A DNA stretch of 48,843 nucleotides, taken from an uncultured Clostridia bacterium. Lineage in GTDB: Bacteria > Bacillota > Clostridia > Christensenellales > DTU072. Below, in pieces: positions 16,754 to 25,627 of this stretch (its first letter is position 1; each line of letters opens with the position of its first letter). The stretch is taken from NCBI GenBank assembly GCA_944349735.1, contig CALVNM010000006.1, positions 1 to 48,843 on the forward strand, given 5' to 3'. A program made the position numbers and the translations under genes. The notes under the pieces are model-generated. The model did no database searches, had not been told where the DNA came from, and saw nothing but the letters and a program-made list of their open reading frames with translations.

Positions 16754-17021
16754 TTACGTCGGCTTCGCGCTTCGAGCGGGAAAGGTCGTGAGAGGCACCG
16801 ATAATATACTTGCTTCAAACAAGCGCATGTTGGTGATAATTTCCTCCGATCTCAAGGAGAACGCTTCGAAAAAGCTCGAAGCTCATGCGGAGAAGAACGG
16901 TTGGCATACCGTAACCGTAGACGACATGCAGGCAATATTGCCCCTGACAGTGGTCAAAGCGATAGGCATCCGTGAGAAAAACCTTGCGGAGGCGATACTG
17001 AAACAAGTCAATACTAATTAG
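16716..17021 (+). CDS. ylxQ: YlxQ, L7Ae-family RNA-binding protein
   Basis: 101-residue L7Ae/L30e/Gadd45-fold protein expected to bind kink-turn RNA, of unknown precise role in ribosome biogenesis. Family features: YVGFALRAGKVVRGTDNIL, LVIISSDLKENASKKLEAHA. The ATG at 16716 is preceded by GGAGG. It lies within ylxR's 3' end in another frame and 14 bases before infB, the standard arrangement. Confidence 0.9.
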   Translation: MKLSPECAAKISSYVGFALRAGKVVRGTDNILASNKRMLVIISSDLKENASKKLEAHAEKNGWHTVTVDDMQAILPLTVVKAIGIREKNLAEAILKQVNTN

Positions 17022-17035
17022 AGGACGGAAAGAGA

Positions 17036-19690
17036 ATGGCAGGAAGCGTGAATAACGAACAAAACACCGTGCATAATATCTCGAAGATAGAAAGCGTGCT
17101 TAAGGCGAAGAAAGAGAGCTTTACGAGGATGATAACGGAATACCGCAAGGTCCTCGAGAGCGCCCGTAAATCGCTCGATGAGAAGTACGCCGATTTTCTG
17201 CGCGAAGCGGAGGAACGCGAAGCTCTTGAAGCGGAGAAGCGCAGAGCGGAGAAAGAGAACGAAAAAGCCATCAAAGAGGCTACCGTTGCGCCGATAGTTC
17301 CGGAAGACATACAGGAACCGGTTGTCGAGAAAGCGGCTCCGGAGGCAGCTCCGACGGAAGAAAATATGACAATTCCGGAAGTCGCGGCGCCCGCCGAGGA
17401 AAAGGTCGAGGTAAAACCCGAATCCGCGGTCAAGGAAAGCGCCCGGGTATCGTCAGAGACGGCACAGAGAGAAGAAGAACCGCTGTCTAAGCAGCGTTTG
17501 GCGGCGAAGACCGCGGCTGAGTCCATAATTAACAAGAACAAGAAGCCGATTATCGTCAAACCCGTGATCAAGACGTATATTCCTCCCGTCGAGGAGCCCA
17601 GACAGAGACGCTACAACGGCGACCGTCCGCAGGGACAGCAGGGGCGCAGACCGCAGGGCGGAGCGACGTCCTCTCCCGTGTTCAGGCAATCTGCCATCGA
17701 GCGCATAAATAACGCTCCCATGCCGCAAGCGGGCAACGCGCCGAAGAAGAAGATAACGGACAACCGTCCCGAAGATAAGACTCGCGCCAACAAAAAGGCT
17801 ATGACCAAGAAAGGTTACGTCACCGACGGAGCTGTCGTTGAATACGACGAGATGGGCGAGATCAAGAAGATCCGCACGAGAAAGACGGGCGCGCAGAAGA
17901 AAGAGTTTACCGTTACCGAAGCCGTCGTCATCGATCATGCGGTTTTTACGAAAGAGAATTTCACCGTGAAAGAACTTGCCGAGAAGATAGGTAAAGCCGG
18001 CGCGGAGATCATTAAGAGGCTTTTCCAACTCGGGATAATGAAGACGATCAACGATAATATCGACTTCGAGACGGCAGAACTGGTAGCCAACGATCTCGGC
18101 ATAACCATCGAGCTGCAGAAAGAGGAGACTTCCGAAGAAAAACTCATCTCATATTTCGAGAACGAAGCGGAAGACGATCCCGCTTGCCTCAAACCGCGTC
18201 CTCCCATAGTCACCATAATGGGACACGTGGATCACGGCAAGACTTCCATACTCGACTATATCAAGAAATCCAACGTGGCTGCCGGAGAAGCGGGCGGAAT
18301 AACGCAACATATCAGTGCGTATACGACCACCGTTAACGGAAGTCAGATATGCTTCCTCGACACTCCCGGACATGCGGCGTTTACGGCGATGCGCGCTCGC
18401 GGCGCCAATGTGACCGATATAGTGGTCATAGTCGTTGCCGCAGACGACGGCATAATGCCGCAGACGGTCGAGGTCATCAACCACTGTAAAGCGGCAGGCG
18501 TCAAGATCATCGTTGCCATTAACAAGATAGACAGGACAGGAGCCGATGTCGAGAGAGTTAAGTCGCAACTTACCGAATACGATTTACTCGCCGAGGAATG
18601 GGGCGGCGATATACCGGTAGTGCCCGTCAGCGCGAAAACGGGCGCAAATATGGATCTTCTGCTCGAGAATATCTTACTTGTAGCCGATATGATGCAGCTC
18701 AAAGCCAATCCTGACCGTAAAGCTCGCGGTACTGTCGTAGAAGCTCGCCTCGACAAGGGCAAAGGACCTATAGCTACCGTTCTGGTACAGAACGGTACGC
18801 TTTCCGTAGGCGATCACATCGTTGCCGGTACCGTAATAGGTAAAGTCAGAGCGATGCAGGACGATAAGGGCAGAAGCGTCAAGAAAGCAGGTCCGTCCAT
18901 GGCGGTAGCCATTCTCGGACTGGACGAAGTTCCCGATTCCGGAGACCAGCTTATGGCGGTCGACGACGAAAAACTTCTCAAGAGCGTTGTCGCGGAACGA
19001 ATAGCGCGCGACAAAGAGAAGAAGCTCAGCAGCGGCAAGATCACGCTTGACGACGTATTCCGCGGAATAGAGGAAGGTAAGCTCAAAGATCTCAATATAA
19101 TTATAAAAGCCGACGTTCAAGGCTCCGTTGAGGCGATACGCGAAAGTCTTATGGAACTCAGTACCGACGAAGTCCGCGTCCGCGTAGCGCACGCAATGGT
19201 CGGCGCTATCAACGAGTCCGACGTAGCTCTGGCAGATTCCATCAACGCGATAATCATAGGATTCAACGTTCGTCCGCATGCCAACGCGAAAGCCGCGGCG
19301 GAAGCCAAGAACGTGGAAATCAGACTTTACCGCGTGATATACGACGCTATCAACGACGTCAAATACGCTATCAAAGGTCTTTCTGCGCCTAAATATAAAG
19401 AACAGTATCTCGGCAAAGCCGAAGTCCGCGCTATATATAAAATCAGCGGCGTAGGCACGATCGCGGGCTGTATGGTGCTTGACGGCAAGATCGTCAAGAA
19501 CGCTAAAGTCCGTCTTATCCGCGACAATATAGTCGTAGCGGACACCGCCATCGACTCCCTGAAGCGCATGAAGGATAACGTTAAGGAAGTCGTTTCCGGA
19601 TACGAATGCGGCGTTGGACTTGCTAACTGCAACGATATTCAGGAAGGCGACATCATCGAATCCTTCGAGGTCGTCGAAGACAGAAGCTGA
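17036..19690 (+). CDS. infB: Translation initiation factor IF-2
   Basis: GTPase that delivers initiator tRNA to the 30S subunit and promotes subunit joining. 884 residues: a low-complexity charged N-terminus (1-270, rich in Glu, Lys, Ala), an IF2N domain (about 305-365), then the G domain with G1 GHVDHGKT (396-403), G3 DTPGH (about 442), G4 NKID (about 496). Domains II, III and IV follow, including the IF-2 signature in the C-terminal half (GTIAGCMVLDGKIVKNAKVR). No signs of truncation. Long N-terminal extension is common in Firmicutes. Confidence 0.97.
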   Translation: MAGSVNNEQNTVHNISKIESVLKAKKESFTRMITEYRKVLESARKSLDEKYADFLREAEEREALEAEKRRAEKENEKAIKEATVAPIVPEDIQEPVVEKAAPEAAPTEENMTIPEVAAPAEEKVEVKPESAVKESARVSSETAQREEEPLSKQRLAAKTAAESIINKNKKPIIVKPVIKTYIPPVEEPRQRRYNGDRPQGQQGRRPQGGATSSPVFRQSAIERINNAPMPQAGNAPKKKITDNRPEDKTRANKKAMTKKGYVTDGAVVEYDEMGEIKKIRTRKTGAQKKEFTVTEAVVIDHAVFTKENFTVKELAEKIGKAGAEIIKRLFQLGIMKTINDNIDFETAELVANDLGITIELQKEETSEEKLISYFENEAEDDPACLKPRPPIVTIMGHVDHGKTSILDYIKKSNVAAGEAGGITQHISAYTTTVNGSQICFLDTPGHAAFTAMRARGANVTDIVVIVVAADDGIMPQTVEVINHCKAAGVKIIVAINKIDRTGADVERVKSQLTEYDLLAEEWGGDIPVVPVSAKTGANMDLLLENILLVADMMQLKANPDRKARGTVVEARLDKGKGPIATVLVQNGTLSVGDHIVAGTVIGKVRAMQDDKGRSVKKAGPSMAVAILGLDEVPDSGDQLMAVDDEKLLKSVVAERIARDKEKKLSSGKITLDDVFRGIEEGKLKDLNIIIKADVQGSVEAIRESLMELSTDEVRVRVAHAMVGAINESDVALADSINAIIIGFNVRPHANAKAAAEAKNVEIRLYRVIYDAINDVKYAIKGLSAPKYKEQYLGKAEVRAIYKISGVGTIAGCMVLDGKIVKNAKVRLIRDNIVVADTAIDSLKRMKDNVKEVVSGYECGVGLANCNDIQEGDIIESFEVVEDRS

Positions 19691-19734
19691 CGCCGAAAAT
19701 CACGGCAGCGTCTAATCAAGGAGGCACGTTGGTT

Positions 19735-20085
19735 ATGAAGATCGAAAGAGTCAATTCGGAGATCCGTAAGGAGCTTATGGAGCTTATAACCTTCGAAGTA
19801 AAGGATCCGCGCGTGCATGATTGCGAGATGCTCAGTATTATGCGCGCGGAGACCACGGGAGATCTCAAATATTGCAAGGTTTATGTGAGCGTAATGGGCT
19901 CTCCCGATCCCGCCGGGGTTATCGCCGGGCTTAACGCGGCGTCAGGCTATCTCAGAAACGAGCTTTTCGCGCATCTCAAAATAAGAGCCGTACCCGAACT
20001 CACGTTCGTGCTTGACGACAGTATCGATTACGGTCTCAGGATCGACCGCATCCTCAAAGAGCTTAAGAAGGACGATAACGAATAA
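19735..20085 (+). CDS. rbfA: Ribosome-binding factor A
   Basis: KH-fold 30S assembly factor, 116 residues. Motifs: ERVNSEIRKELMELI, EVKDPRVHDCEMLSI, CKVYVSVMG, SGYLRNELFAHLKIRAVPELTFVLDDSIDYG. AAGGAGG (19718-19724) lies 10 bases before the ATG at 19735; an in-frame TTG at 19729, 4 bases from that site, is the alternative. The stop TAA overlaps the nrnA start (TAATG). Confidence 0.94.
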   Translation: MKIERVNSEIRKELMELITFEVKDPRVHDCEMLSIMRAETTGDLKYCKVYVSVMGSPDPAGVIAGLNAASGYLRNELFAHLKIRAVPELTFVLDDSIDYGLRIDRILKELKKDDNE

Positions 20086-21065
20086 TGTACGAGAGAATCA
20101 CAAAAAGGCTGTTTTCCGCTGAGACCGTAGCCGTATTTATGCATATAAATCCGGACGGAGACTGTGTGGGAAGCAGTCTTGCCATGTACCGCTACCTCAC
20201 CAACTTGGGTAAAAAAGTCGACGTTTATATCGAAAAGAAAGAAGATATACGCGAAAATCTGAATATTTTACCCGGAATCGAAACGATAGGGGTATGTGAA
20301 AACAACCGTTACGATCTCGGTATAGCTCTAGACTGCGGAAGCGCGAACCGCATGGGGACGAAGTGCGCCAAAGTGTATTTCGATAAATGCGCGGAACGTA
20401 TATGTTTCGATCATCACGAGACGGCGGAGCCTTTTGCCGACGAGACGGTATTCGAGAACGTTGCCGCTACGGCGCAGATATTGTATAAGTTTTTTAAAGA
20501 AAACGACGCCTCGGCAATAGATAAAGAGGTGGCGACCTGCCTCTATGCCGGCATATTGACCGATACGGGTGCGTTGTCCTTTTCCAATACGACCGACGAG
20601 ACTCTCTCTATAGCCGTCGAACTTCGCGGTTACGGCATTAACGCATACGAATTGGTGTATAAATTGGTTAAGGAAGAACGCCGCGAAATATTCGAACTTA
20701 AAAACAGAGTACTCGGAGCGGCAAAATTTTTCCTCGACGACAGAATGGGACTTATCTCATTCATGCGTACAGATTTCGACGCCACGCATACTTCCGACAA
20801 GGATACCGAGGGTATCATCAATTCCGTAATAAACATCGAGGGAGTGAAAATCGCCGTTTCTGTCGCGGAAATGTCCGATAAGAAAGCTTTTAAGGTCGGA
20901 ATACGTACTAAAGACGACGTAAATGCAGGAAAATTCGCCGCATTGTTCGGCGGTGGCGGACATTTCAACGCAAGCGGATGCAGAATATACGCGGATTACG
21001 AAGAAACCGTTAACAGGTTGGTCAAGGCGGCTAAGCTCGTCCTGGATGGCGATGAGGCGGAATAA
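20085..21065 (+). CDS. nrnA: DHH-family nanoRNase/pAp phosphatase
   Basis: DHH/DHHA1 phosphoesterase (NrnA type) that degrades 2-5-mer RNAs and may dephosphorylate pAp. 326 residues. N-terminal metal motifs HINPDGDCVGSS (near residue 19) and the eponymous DHH (about 108-110, CFDHHETAEP). The C-terminal DHHA1 substrate domain ends with GGGGHFNASG. Lies between rbfA and truB, its usual position in Firmicutes. The start overlaps the rbfA stop codon. Confidence 0.92.
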   Translation: MYERITKRLFSAETVAVFMHINPDGDCVGSSLAMYRYLTNLGKKVDVYIEKKEDIRENLNILPGIETIGVCENNRYDLGIALDCGSANRMGTKCAKVYFDKCAERICFDHHETAEPFADETVFENVAATAQILYKFFKENDASAIDKEVATCLYAGILTDTGALSFSNTTDETLSIAVELRGYGINAYELVYKLVKEERREIFELKNRVLGAAKFFLDDRMGLISFMRTDFDATHTSDKDTEGIINSVINIEGVKIAVSVAEMSDKKAFKVGIRTKDDVNAGKFAALFGGGGHFNASGCRIYADYEETVNRLVKAAKLVLDGDEAE

Positions 21066-21067
21066 GG

Positions 21068-21934
21068 ATGATTTGCGGCTTCATCAACGTCTGTAAAGTC
21101 AAAGGTATGACCTCTTCCCGAGTGGTGGGTAAAATCAAAGGCATACTGCGCGCTCAGGGGATCAGCGGCGTTAAGGTCGGACATATGGGTACGCTCGATC
21201 CCGACGGGGAAGGCGTATTGCCCGTAGCCGTAGGCAAGGCAACCAGGCTGTTTGATTATCTCAGCGAGAAAACCAAAATATATTATACCGAGTTCGTCTT
21301 CGGTAAGACTACGGATACTTTGGACGAGTCCGGAAAGACGGTCGCCGTGTCGGATATGGTGCCTTCGGAAGAGGAAATAACTGCCGTTATACCGTCGCTT
21401 ACGGGAGAGAAAGATCAGATCCCGCCGATGTATTCGGCAAAATCGGTAGACGGGAGGCGCGCATACGATCTTGCGCGCGAAGGAGCCGAATTCGAACTTA
21501 AGCCGCGCAAAGTACGTATTGACAGCATCGAATATTGCGGAAAGGTCGACGACGCCTTTGCCTTCCGTATCACATGCGGCGGAGGTACTTATATAAGGAG
21601 TATCGCGCGCGATATGGCAACGGCTCTCGGGACACTGGGTTACATGCGTTACATAAGAAGGGAAAAGAGCGGCGTTTTCGCCATAGCCGATTCCTATACG
21701 ACGGAAGAACTGGAAACAGGTATCTTAGATAAGATCGTGTCGGCGGAATCGGTATTGCAAGATTATCCGCGTTACGATTGCCCCGAGGAAAAGATAGTTT
21801 ACGTTACCAACGGCGTGCCTGTCAAACTCAAGAATATGCCGGAAGGGGCGTTCAGATTGTATTGCTCGGGCGCGCTCGTGGGCATGGCGGAAAGCGTCGA
21901 AGGCGCAATAAACATAAAAACGAGGTTGGTGTAG
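21068..21934 (+). CDS. truB: tRNA pseudouridine-55 synthase
   Basis: TruB isomerises U55 in the T-loop of tRNAs. 288 residues; the catalytic Asp is D44 in GTLDPDGEGVLPVAVGKATR. Also seen: TDTLDESGKTV, QIPPMYSAKSVDGRRAYDLAREG, GGGTYIRSIARDMATALG. A short PUA-like C-terminal part follows. It starts two bases after the nrnA stop with GAGG about 10 bases upstream. ribF follows after 4 bases. Confidence 0.95.
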   Translation: MICGFINVCKVKGMTSSRVVGKIKGILRAQGISGVKVGHMGTLDPDGEGVLPVAVGKATRLFDYLSEKTKIYYTEFVFGKTTDTLDESGKTVAVSDMVPSEEEITAVIPSLTGEKDQIPPMYSAKSVDGRRAYDLAREGAEFELKPRKVRIDSIEYCGKVDDAFAFRITCGGGTYIRSIARDMATALGTLGYMRYIRREKSGVFAIADSYTTEELETGILDKIVSAESVLQDYPRYDCPEEKIVYVTNGVPVKLKNMPEGAFRLYCSGALVGMAESVEGAINIKTRLV

Positions 21935-21938
21935 CGAT

Positions 21939-22868
21939 ATGGGCGGAGTCTGCGAGACGAAGAAACAACGAATCGCGGAAAATAAGGGGAAAAAGGGGCG
22001 TATGCTTGCGCTCGGTTTCTTTGACTGCCTGCATCGCGGTCATAGGGAGATAGTTTCCAGAATGCAGTCGGTATGTTCGTTATGCGATTTCGAGCCGCAT
22101 ATATTCACATTTGACGACGATTTCTTCACCGCATTGGGAAGTAATAATAAACTAGTATATCTTCTGGAAGAAAGGTTGGAACTTTTCGAAGAAGCGGGAA
22201 TACCGAGAGAAAACGCACTGATAGCCTCGCCGTCGTCGGATTTTCTTGAGATATCGGCGGAAGGCTTCCTCGAGATGCTTGACGGATGCGGACTCAGCGC
22301 GGTGATAGCCGGAGAAGATTTCCGTTTCGGCAAAGGCGCGGCATACGGTATGAACGAGCTTGAGGAGTGGGCGCGTGAAAGAGGTATTATTTGTCTGAGG
22401 CAGCCGTTGCTTAAAGAATGGAATCGCAAGATTTCCAGCTCAGACATACGAGAATATCTCTCTTTGGGTGAAGTTTTGGCGGCGAATTCGCTACTCGGCA
22501 GGAGATATTTTGTCGAAGGTGCCGTGCTTCACGGCAGGGGCGTCGGTAAGAGCTTCGGATTGCCTACGGCGAACCTCGCATTGCCGCCCGAGAAAGCGCT
22601 TCCTTTCGACGGCGTATGCGATACGCGCACCGTTATCGACGGGGCGACATACAGATCGGTCACTAACGTGGGCGCGTGTCCCACGTTCGGAGAGACGGCA
22701 AAAGGGGTGGAAACTCACATAATGGGCTTCGAAGGCGACGTTTACGGCAAAAAGATACGCGTCGAATTCCTCGACAGAATACGCAGTATATTCAAGTTCG
22801 ATACCAAAGAAGAACTCAGACAGCAAATAGAAAGCGACATAAGAAGGGTGATGGACGACAATGATTAA
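21939..22868 (+). CDS. ribF: Bifunctional riboflavin kinase / FAD synthetase
   Basis: RibF phosphorylates riboflavin to FMN and adenylates it to FAD. Nucleotidyltransferase motif LGFFDCLHRGHREIV sits near residues 24-38 (usual GFFDGVHLGH; the Gly is Cys here). ISSSDIREYLSLGEV leads to the C-terminal kinase domain (GRGVGKSFGLPTANL, TNVGACPTFGE, ETHIMGFEGDVYGKKIRVEFLDRIR). 309 residues from ATG 21939. The first 21 residues are very basic and unlike other RibF N-termini, so ATG 22002 (MLALGFFDC), preceded by a GGGG-rich stretch, is a credible alternative start. It overlaps nfo by 8 bases. Confidence 0.9.
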   Translation: MGGVCETKKQRIAENKGKKGRMLALGFFDCLHRGHREIVSRMQSVCSLCDFEPHIFTFDDDFFTALGSNNKLVYLLEERLELFEEAGIPRENALIASPSSDFLEISAEGFLEMLDGCGLSAVIAGEDFRFGKGAAYGMNELEEWARERGIICLRQPLLKEWNRKISSSDIREYLSLGEVLAANSLLGRRYFVEGAVLHGRGVGKSFGLPTANLALPPEKALPFDGVCDTRTVIDGATYRSVTNVGACPTFGETAKGVETHIMGFEGDVYGKKIRVEFLDRIRSIFKFDTKEELRQQIESDIRRVMDDND

Positions 22869-23727
22869 ATTCGGTGTAGCAGGTAATTCGCAAAGTTTTT
22901 TCGACGAAGGTCATACAACTACGATCGAAGCCGCACCTTGGTGCGCCGCTCGCGGCATAGATATATTCGAGTATTCTTTCGGCAGGGGCGTCAATCTTCC
23001 GGAAGCCACGGCACGTAAGATAGGAGACGCTTTCAAGGCTAACGGAGTCGAGATGAGCGTACACGCCCCTTACTTCGTCAATCTCGCCAATCCGGATCCG
23101 GAGATGATCTCAAAGTCGTATAACCATATAACATCTTCTTGTAAGAAGGTGTGCGATTTCGGCGGAGACAGAGTGGTCGTTCATCCCGCTACGCAGGGCA
23201 AGGTCACGCGCGAAGAAGCGCGTGTTACGATGCTCGATAACGCACGCAGACTTGTTGACGTGCTGGGCGAGGCAGGGTATGGCGACATCAAGATATGTTT
23301 CGAGACAATGGGCAAGCTTGCGCAGATGGGAACGCTCGACGAAATTGTGGAGATATGCGCCCTAAGCCCGTCGTTCTATCCGTGTATTGACTTCGGACAT
23401 ATCAACGCGAGAGAGCAAGGTATTCTAAATAATGCCGAAAATTATAATACTATATTCAAAAAACTAAACGATTCTATGCCGAAATACAAGATTTCCGGCA
23501 TGCATATACATTTCAGTAAAATTCAGTTCGGAGCCAAAGGCGAAATCCGTCATCTCACCTTTGAGGATACTCAATACGGTCCGGATTTCAGACCGCTTAT
23601 GGAGATAATCCGTTCCCTCTCGCTCGAACCCGTCGTCATTTCCGAGTCCGACGGGACGCAGGCGGAAGATACCGTTACGATGAAAAATTATTTCCGTTCG
23701 ATTGGCGGTATCGTCCGCGAGCATTGA
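22861..23727 (+). CDS. nfo: Endonuclease IV-type AP endonuclease
   Basis: TIM-barrel apurinic endonuclease of the Nfo family, which cuts abasic sites in base-excision repair using a trinuclear zinc centre. 288 residues. Candidate metal ligands appear in order: His in SVHAPYFVNLANPD, His in VVVHPATQGK, Glu in CFETMGKLAQMGTLDEI, Asp and His in CIDFGHINARE, His in GMHIHFSKIQ, Glu in ISESDG. Location after ribF, in place of the common rpsO-pnp, is unusual but the gene is intact. The convergent yunB gene ends 15 bases downstream without an obvious terminator. Confidence 0.88.
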   Translation: MIKFGVAGNSQSFFDEGHTTTIEAAPWCAARGIDIFEYSFGRGVNLPEATARKIGDAFKANGVEMSVHAPYFVNLANPDPEMISKSYNHITSSCKKVCDFGGDRVVVHPATQGKVTREEARVTMLDNARRLVDVLGEAGYGDIKICFETMGKLAQMGTLDEIVEICALSPSFYPCIDFGHINAREQGILNNAENYNTIFKKLNDSMPKYKISGMHIHFSKIQFGAKGEIRHLTFEDTQYGPDFRPLMEIIRSLSLEPVVISESDGTQAEDTVTMKNYFRSIGGIVREH

Positions 23728-23742
23728 TCCCCCGACCGCTTT

Positions 23743-24411
23743 TTACGGCAGCAGATCGAATATGTTGTCCTGAGAGATCCCGGTTATATAACTGTCGGGG
23801 ACTCTGCCGAGCAAGATGTCTTCCGCAAGTATGAAGTCCATGCTTACCGTGACGTCTTCCGCTTTGAGCGGTACCAGCATCTGTATCGTCGTGCTGACGC
23901 GCATCACAAGGCGATGCAATGTCTGATTGATGCCTTCTGCATAATAGAAAGAGTTTATTTTTACGTCAACGACGCCGACCGGACTGACGTTTATTCCTAT
24001 ATCCGCGCCTTTATCCGCTATCAGTGATATGCCCGTAAATGCTCCTGCGGGTATTTCTACCGATCCGGAGGTGATTTTGTTAACACTCGCCTGTATTTCC
24101 CGTTGTGCGTGTATGACCAGGCTGTTGATCCCTGCGGTATTGGCTTTGACTAAGGTTATTTCGCCTTCGGTGTTTTTCTCGTATTCGAAGAAATCTCCGT
24201 AAAATTCCGACAGTTTGTGTATTTTGGCGTTGGCATCCACATATGCCGCTACAGTCTGCGCGCGTATTTCCGCTTCGGCGATCTCGGCAACGAGAGGAGT
24301 CGCAACTTTCACGAAATACAGCGCCGTGAGCGTTGCGATTACAGCGATGATAGCCAAAGCGGTCAAAGCGCGTATGCCTTTTCGTTTATGTTCGTATGTG
24401 TGCGCGTGCAT
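23743..24411 (-). CDS. yunB: Sporulation protein YunB
   Basis: YunB-family protein of 222 residues, in Bacillus made in the mother cell and needed for normal sporulation; biochemical role unknown. A basic N-terminus is followed by one membrane segment (about residues 14-34), then a large extracytoplasmic domain. The domain shows family features: INSLVIHAQREIQASVNKI, IPAGAFTGISLIADKGADIGI, QTLHRLVMRVSTTIQMLVPL. Its presence, with PdaB, supports an endospore-former. No Shine-Dalgarno site precedes the ATG; promoter elements lie directly upstream. Divergent from pheS, convergent with nfo. Confidence 0.85.
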   Translation of the reverse strand: MHAHTYEHKRKGIRALTALAIIAVIATLTALYFVKVATPLVAEIAEAEIRAQTVAAYVDANAKIHKLSEFYGDFFEYEKNTEGEITLVKANTAGINSLVIHAQREIQASVNKITSGSVEIPAGAFTGISLIADKGADIGINVSPVGVVDVKINSFYYAEGINQTLHRLVMRVSTTIQMLVPLKAEDVTVSMDFILAEDILLGRVPDSYITGISQDNIFDLLP

Positions 24412-24416
24412 ATATT

Positions 24417-24447
24417 AATATATGTTTTTAAGGTAAATAAATTGCAA
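24417..24447 (-). promoter_or_regulatory. Possible yunB promoter with short or no leader
   Basis: On the minus strand CATATATT (24424-24417) lies 5 bases before the yunB ATG. CATATATT resembles the sigma-E -10 consensus (CATACAAT-like, 6 of 8) and a loose -35-like GCAATTT lies 14 bases upstream. Alternatively TTGCAA (24447-24442) with a 17-base spacer to CATATA gives a sigma-A reading. Both place the transcript start at the start codon. Confidence 0.35.
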
Positions 24448-24470
24448 ACGTTTATTTCAGGTGTTATAAT
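24442..24470 (+). promoter_or_regulatory. Sigma-A promoter of pheST
   Basis: TTGCAA (24442-24447), exact 17-base spacer, perfect TATAAT (24465-24470). Predicted start near 24477 gives a leader of about 26 bases with a GGAG site before the pheS ATG at 24503. There is no room for a T-box, so control by tRNA-Phe through a T-box is unlikely here. Confidence 0.85.
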
Positions 24471-24502
24471 AATGCCAATATTTTGTTCAGGAGTATTTTC
24501 AA

Positions 24503-25615
24503 ATGAATGACCAAATCGGTAAAATTTTAAACGAGAGGCGGTCCGCAATCGAGAATTCCGATCTTCCGGACGGCGTCAAAGCTATGCTTGCACGTCATTA
24601 CGAAATGGCAGCAAAAGGTCTGGATACTATCGCGCATGCAGGATTTTTCAAAGAATTGAACGATCTCAGAGTGAAATACGTCGGTAAAAGCGGTGAGATC
24701 ACTTCTCTCATGAAATCTCTTAAAGACGTTCCTGCAGACAAACGCCCGCTTATCGGAAAATTTATCAACGAACTTAAGACTTTCTTCGAGAACGCCATAT
24801 CCGAACGCGAAGCGCATATCGCCGAAAAAGAACGTGAGGAAAGAGAAGCGCGCGAAAGTCTGGACGTTACTCTTACGCCTCCGGCAGTCAGTGCCGCAGC
24901 AAGAGCCGGTGCTTTACATCCGCTTACGCTTGTAAGGAACGATATAGTTAAGATATTTACCGGTATGGGGTTCACCATAGTCGACGGACCCGAAGTGGAA
25001 TATACGAAATATAACTTCGGCCTCCTCAATATTCCCGAGGACCATCCCGCGAGAGATCCCGCAGACAGTTTCTATATCACTCCCGACATACTGCTCCGTT
25101 CGCAGACTTCCTGCGTGCAGGCGCGCACTATGGAGACGATGGCTCCGCCTTTCCGTATAGTTTGCCCCGGTAAGGTCTACCGTCCCGACGAGGACGCGAC
25201 TCACAGCCCGATGTTCCAGCAGATAGAAGGGCTTGTGGTAGATAAACACGTTACGCTTTCCGATCTTAAAGCCGTCCTCGAAGAATTCGCGCGTAAATTC
25301 TTCTCTCAGGACACCAAAGTGCGTTTCCGTCCTTCCTTCTTCCCGTTTACAGAACCGAGCGTGGAAGTTGACTTAAGCTGCGCCATGTGCGGCGGCAAAG
25401 GTTGCCGCCTCTGTAAAGGCACGGGTTGGCTCGAACTTCTCGGTGCGGGCGTCGTTAACCCTGCGGTTTTCGATATGTGCGGTATCGACAGTTCCGTCTA
25501 CAGCGGTTTTGCATTCGGTATAGGCATCGAACGCGCCGCTATGATCAAGTACGGTATTCCCGACATGCGCCTTCTTTTCGACAACGACGTGCGCATTCTT
25601 GAACAGTTCAGATAG
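24503..25615 (+). CDS. pheS: Phenylalanyl-tRNA synthetase alpha subunit
   Basis: Catalytic subunit of the heterotetrameric class II enzyme that charges tRNA-Phe. 370 residues: an N-terminal coiled coil (about 1-100, helical and highly charged), and then the class II core with motif 2 (FRIVCPGKVYRPDEDATHSPMFQQIEG), FRPSFFPFTEPSVEVD, and motif 3 (AFGIGIERAAMIKYGIPDMR). A Cys cluster (CAMCGGKGCRLCKGTG) resembling a zinc knuckle interrupts the core; similar Cys-rich inserts occur in some bacterial PheS, and its role here is unclear. pheT follows after 12 bases. Confidence 0.96.
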   Translation: MNDQIGKILNERRSAIENSDLPDGVKAMLARHYEMAAKGLDTIAHAGFFKELNDLRVKYVGKSGEITSLMKSLKDVPADKRPLIGKFINELKTFFENAISEREAHIAEKEREEREARESLDVTLTPPAVSAAARAGALHPLTLVRNDIVKIFTGMGFTIVDGPEVEYTKYNFGLLNIPEDHPARDPADSFYITPDILLRSQTSCVQARTMETMAPPFRIVCPGKVYRPDEDATHSPMFQQIEGLVVDKHVTLSDLKAVLEEFARKFFSQDTKVRFRPSFFPFTEPSVEVDLSCAMCGGKGCRLCKGTGWLELLGAGVVNPAVFDMCGIDSSVYSGFAFGIGIERAAMIKYGIPDMRLLFDNDVRILEQFR

Positions 25616-25627
25616 GAGGATAGAAAG

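Noticed and set aside
15352..16818. Long open frame (488 codons) on the minus strand over nusA
   Set aside because: Antisense shadow of nusA with high Arg/His/Phe content, typical of complementary-strand frames in this codon usage.
24449..24502. T-box or other riboswitch upstream of pheS
   Set aside because: The predicted leader is about 26 bases, too short for any T-box.
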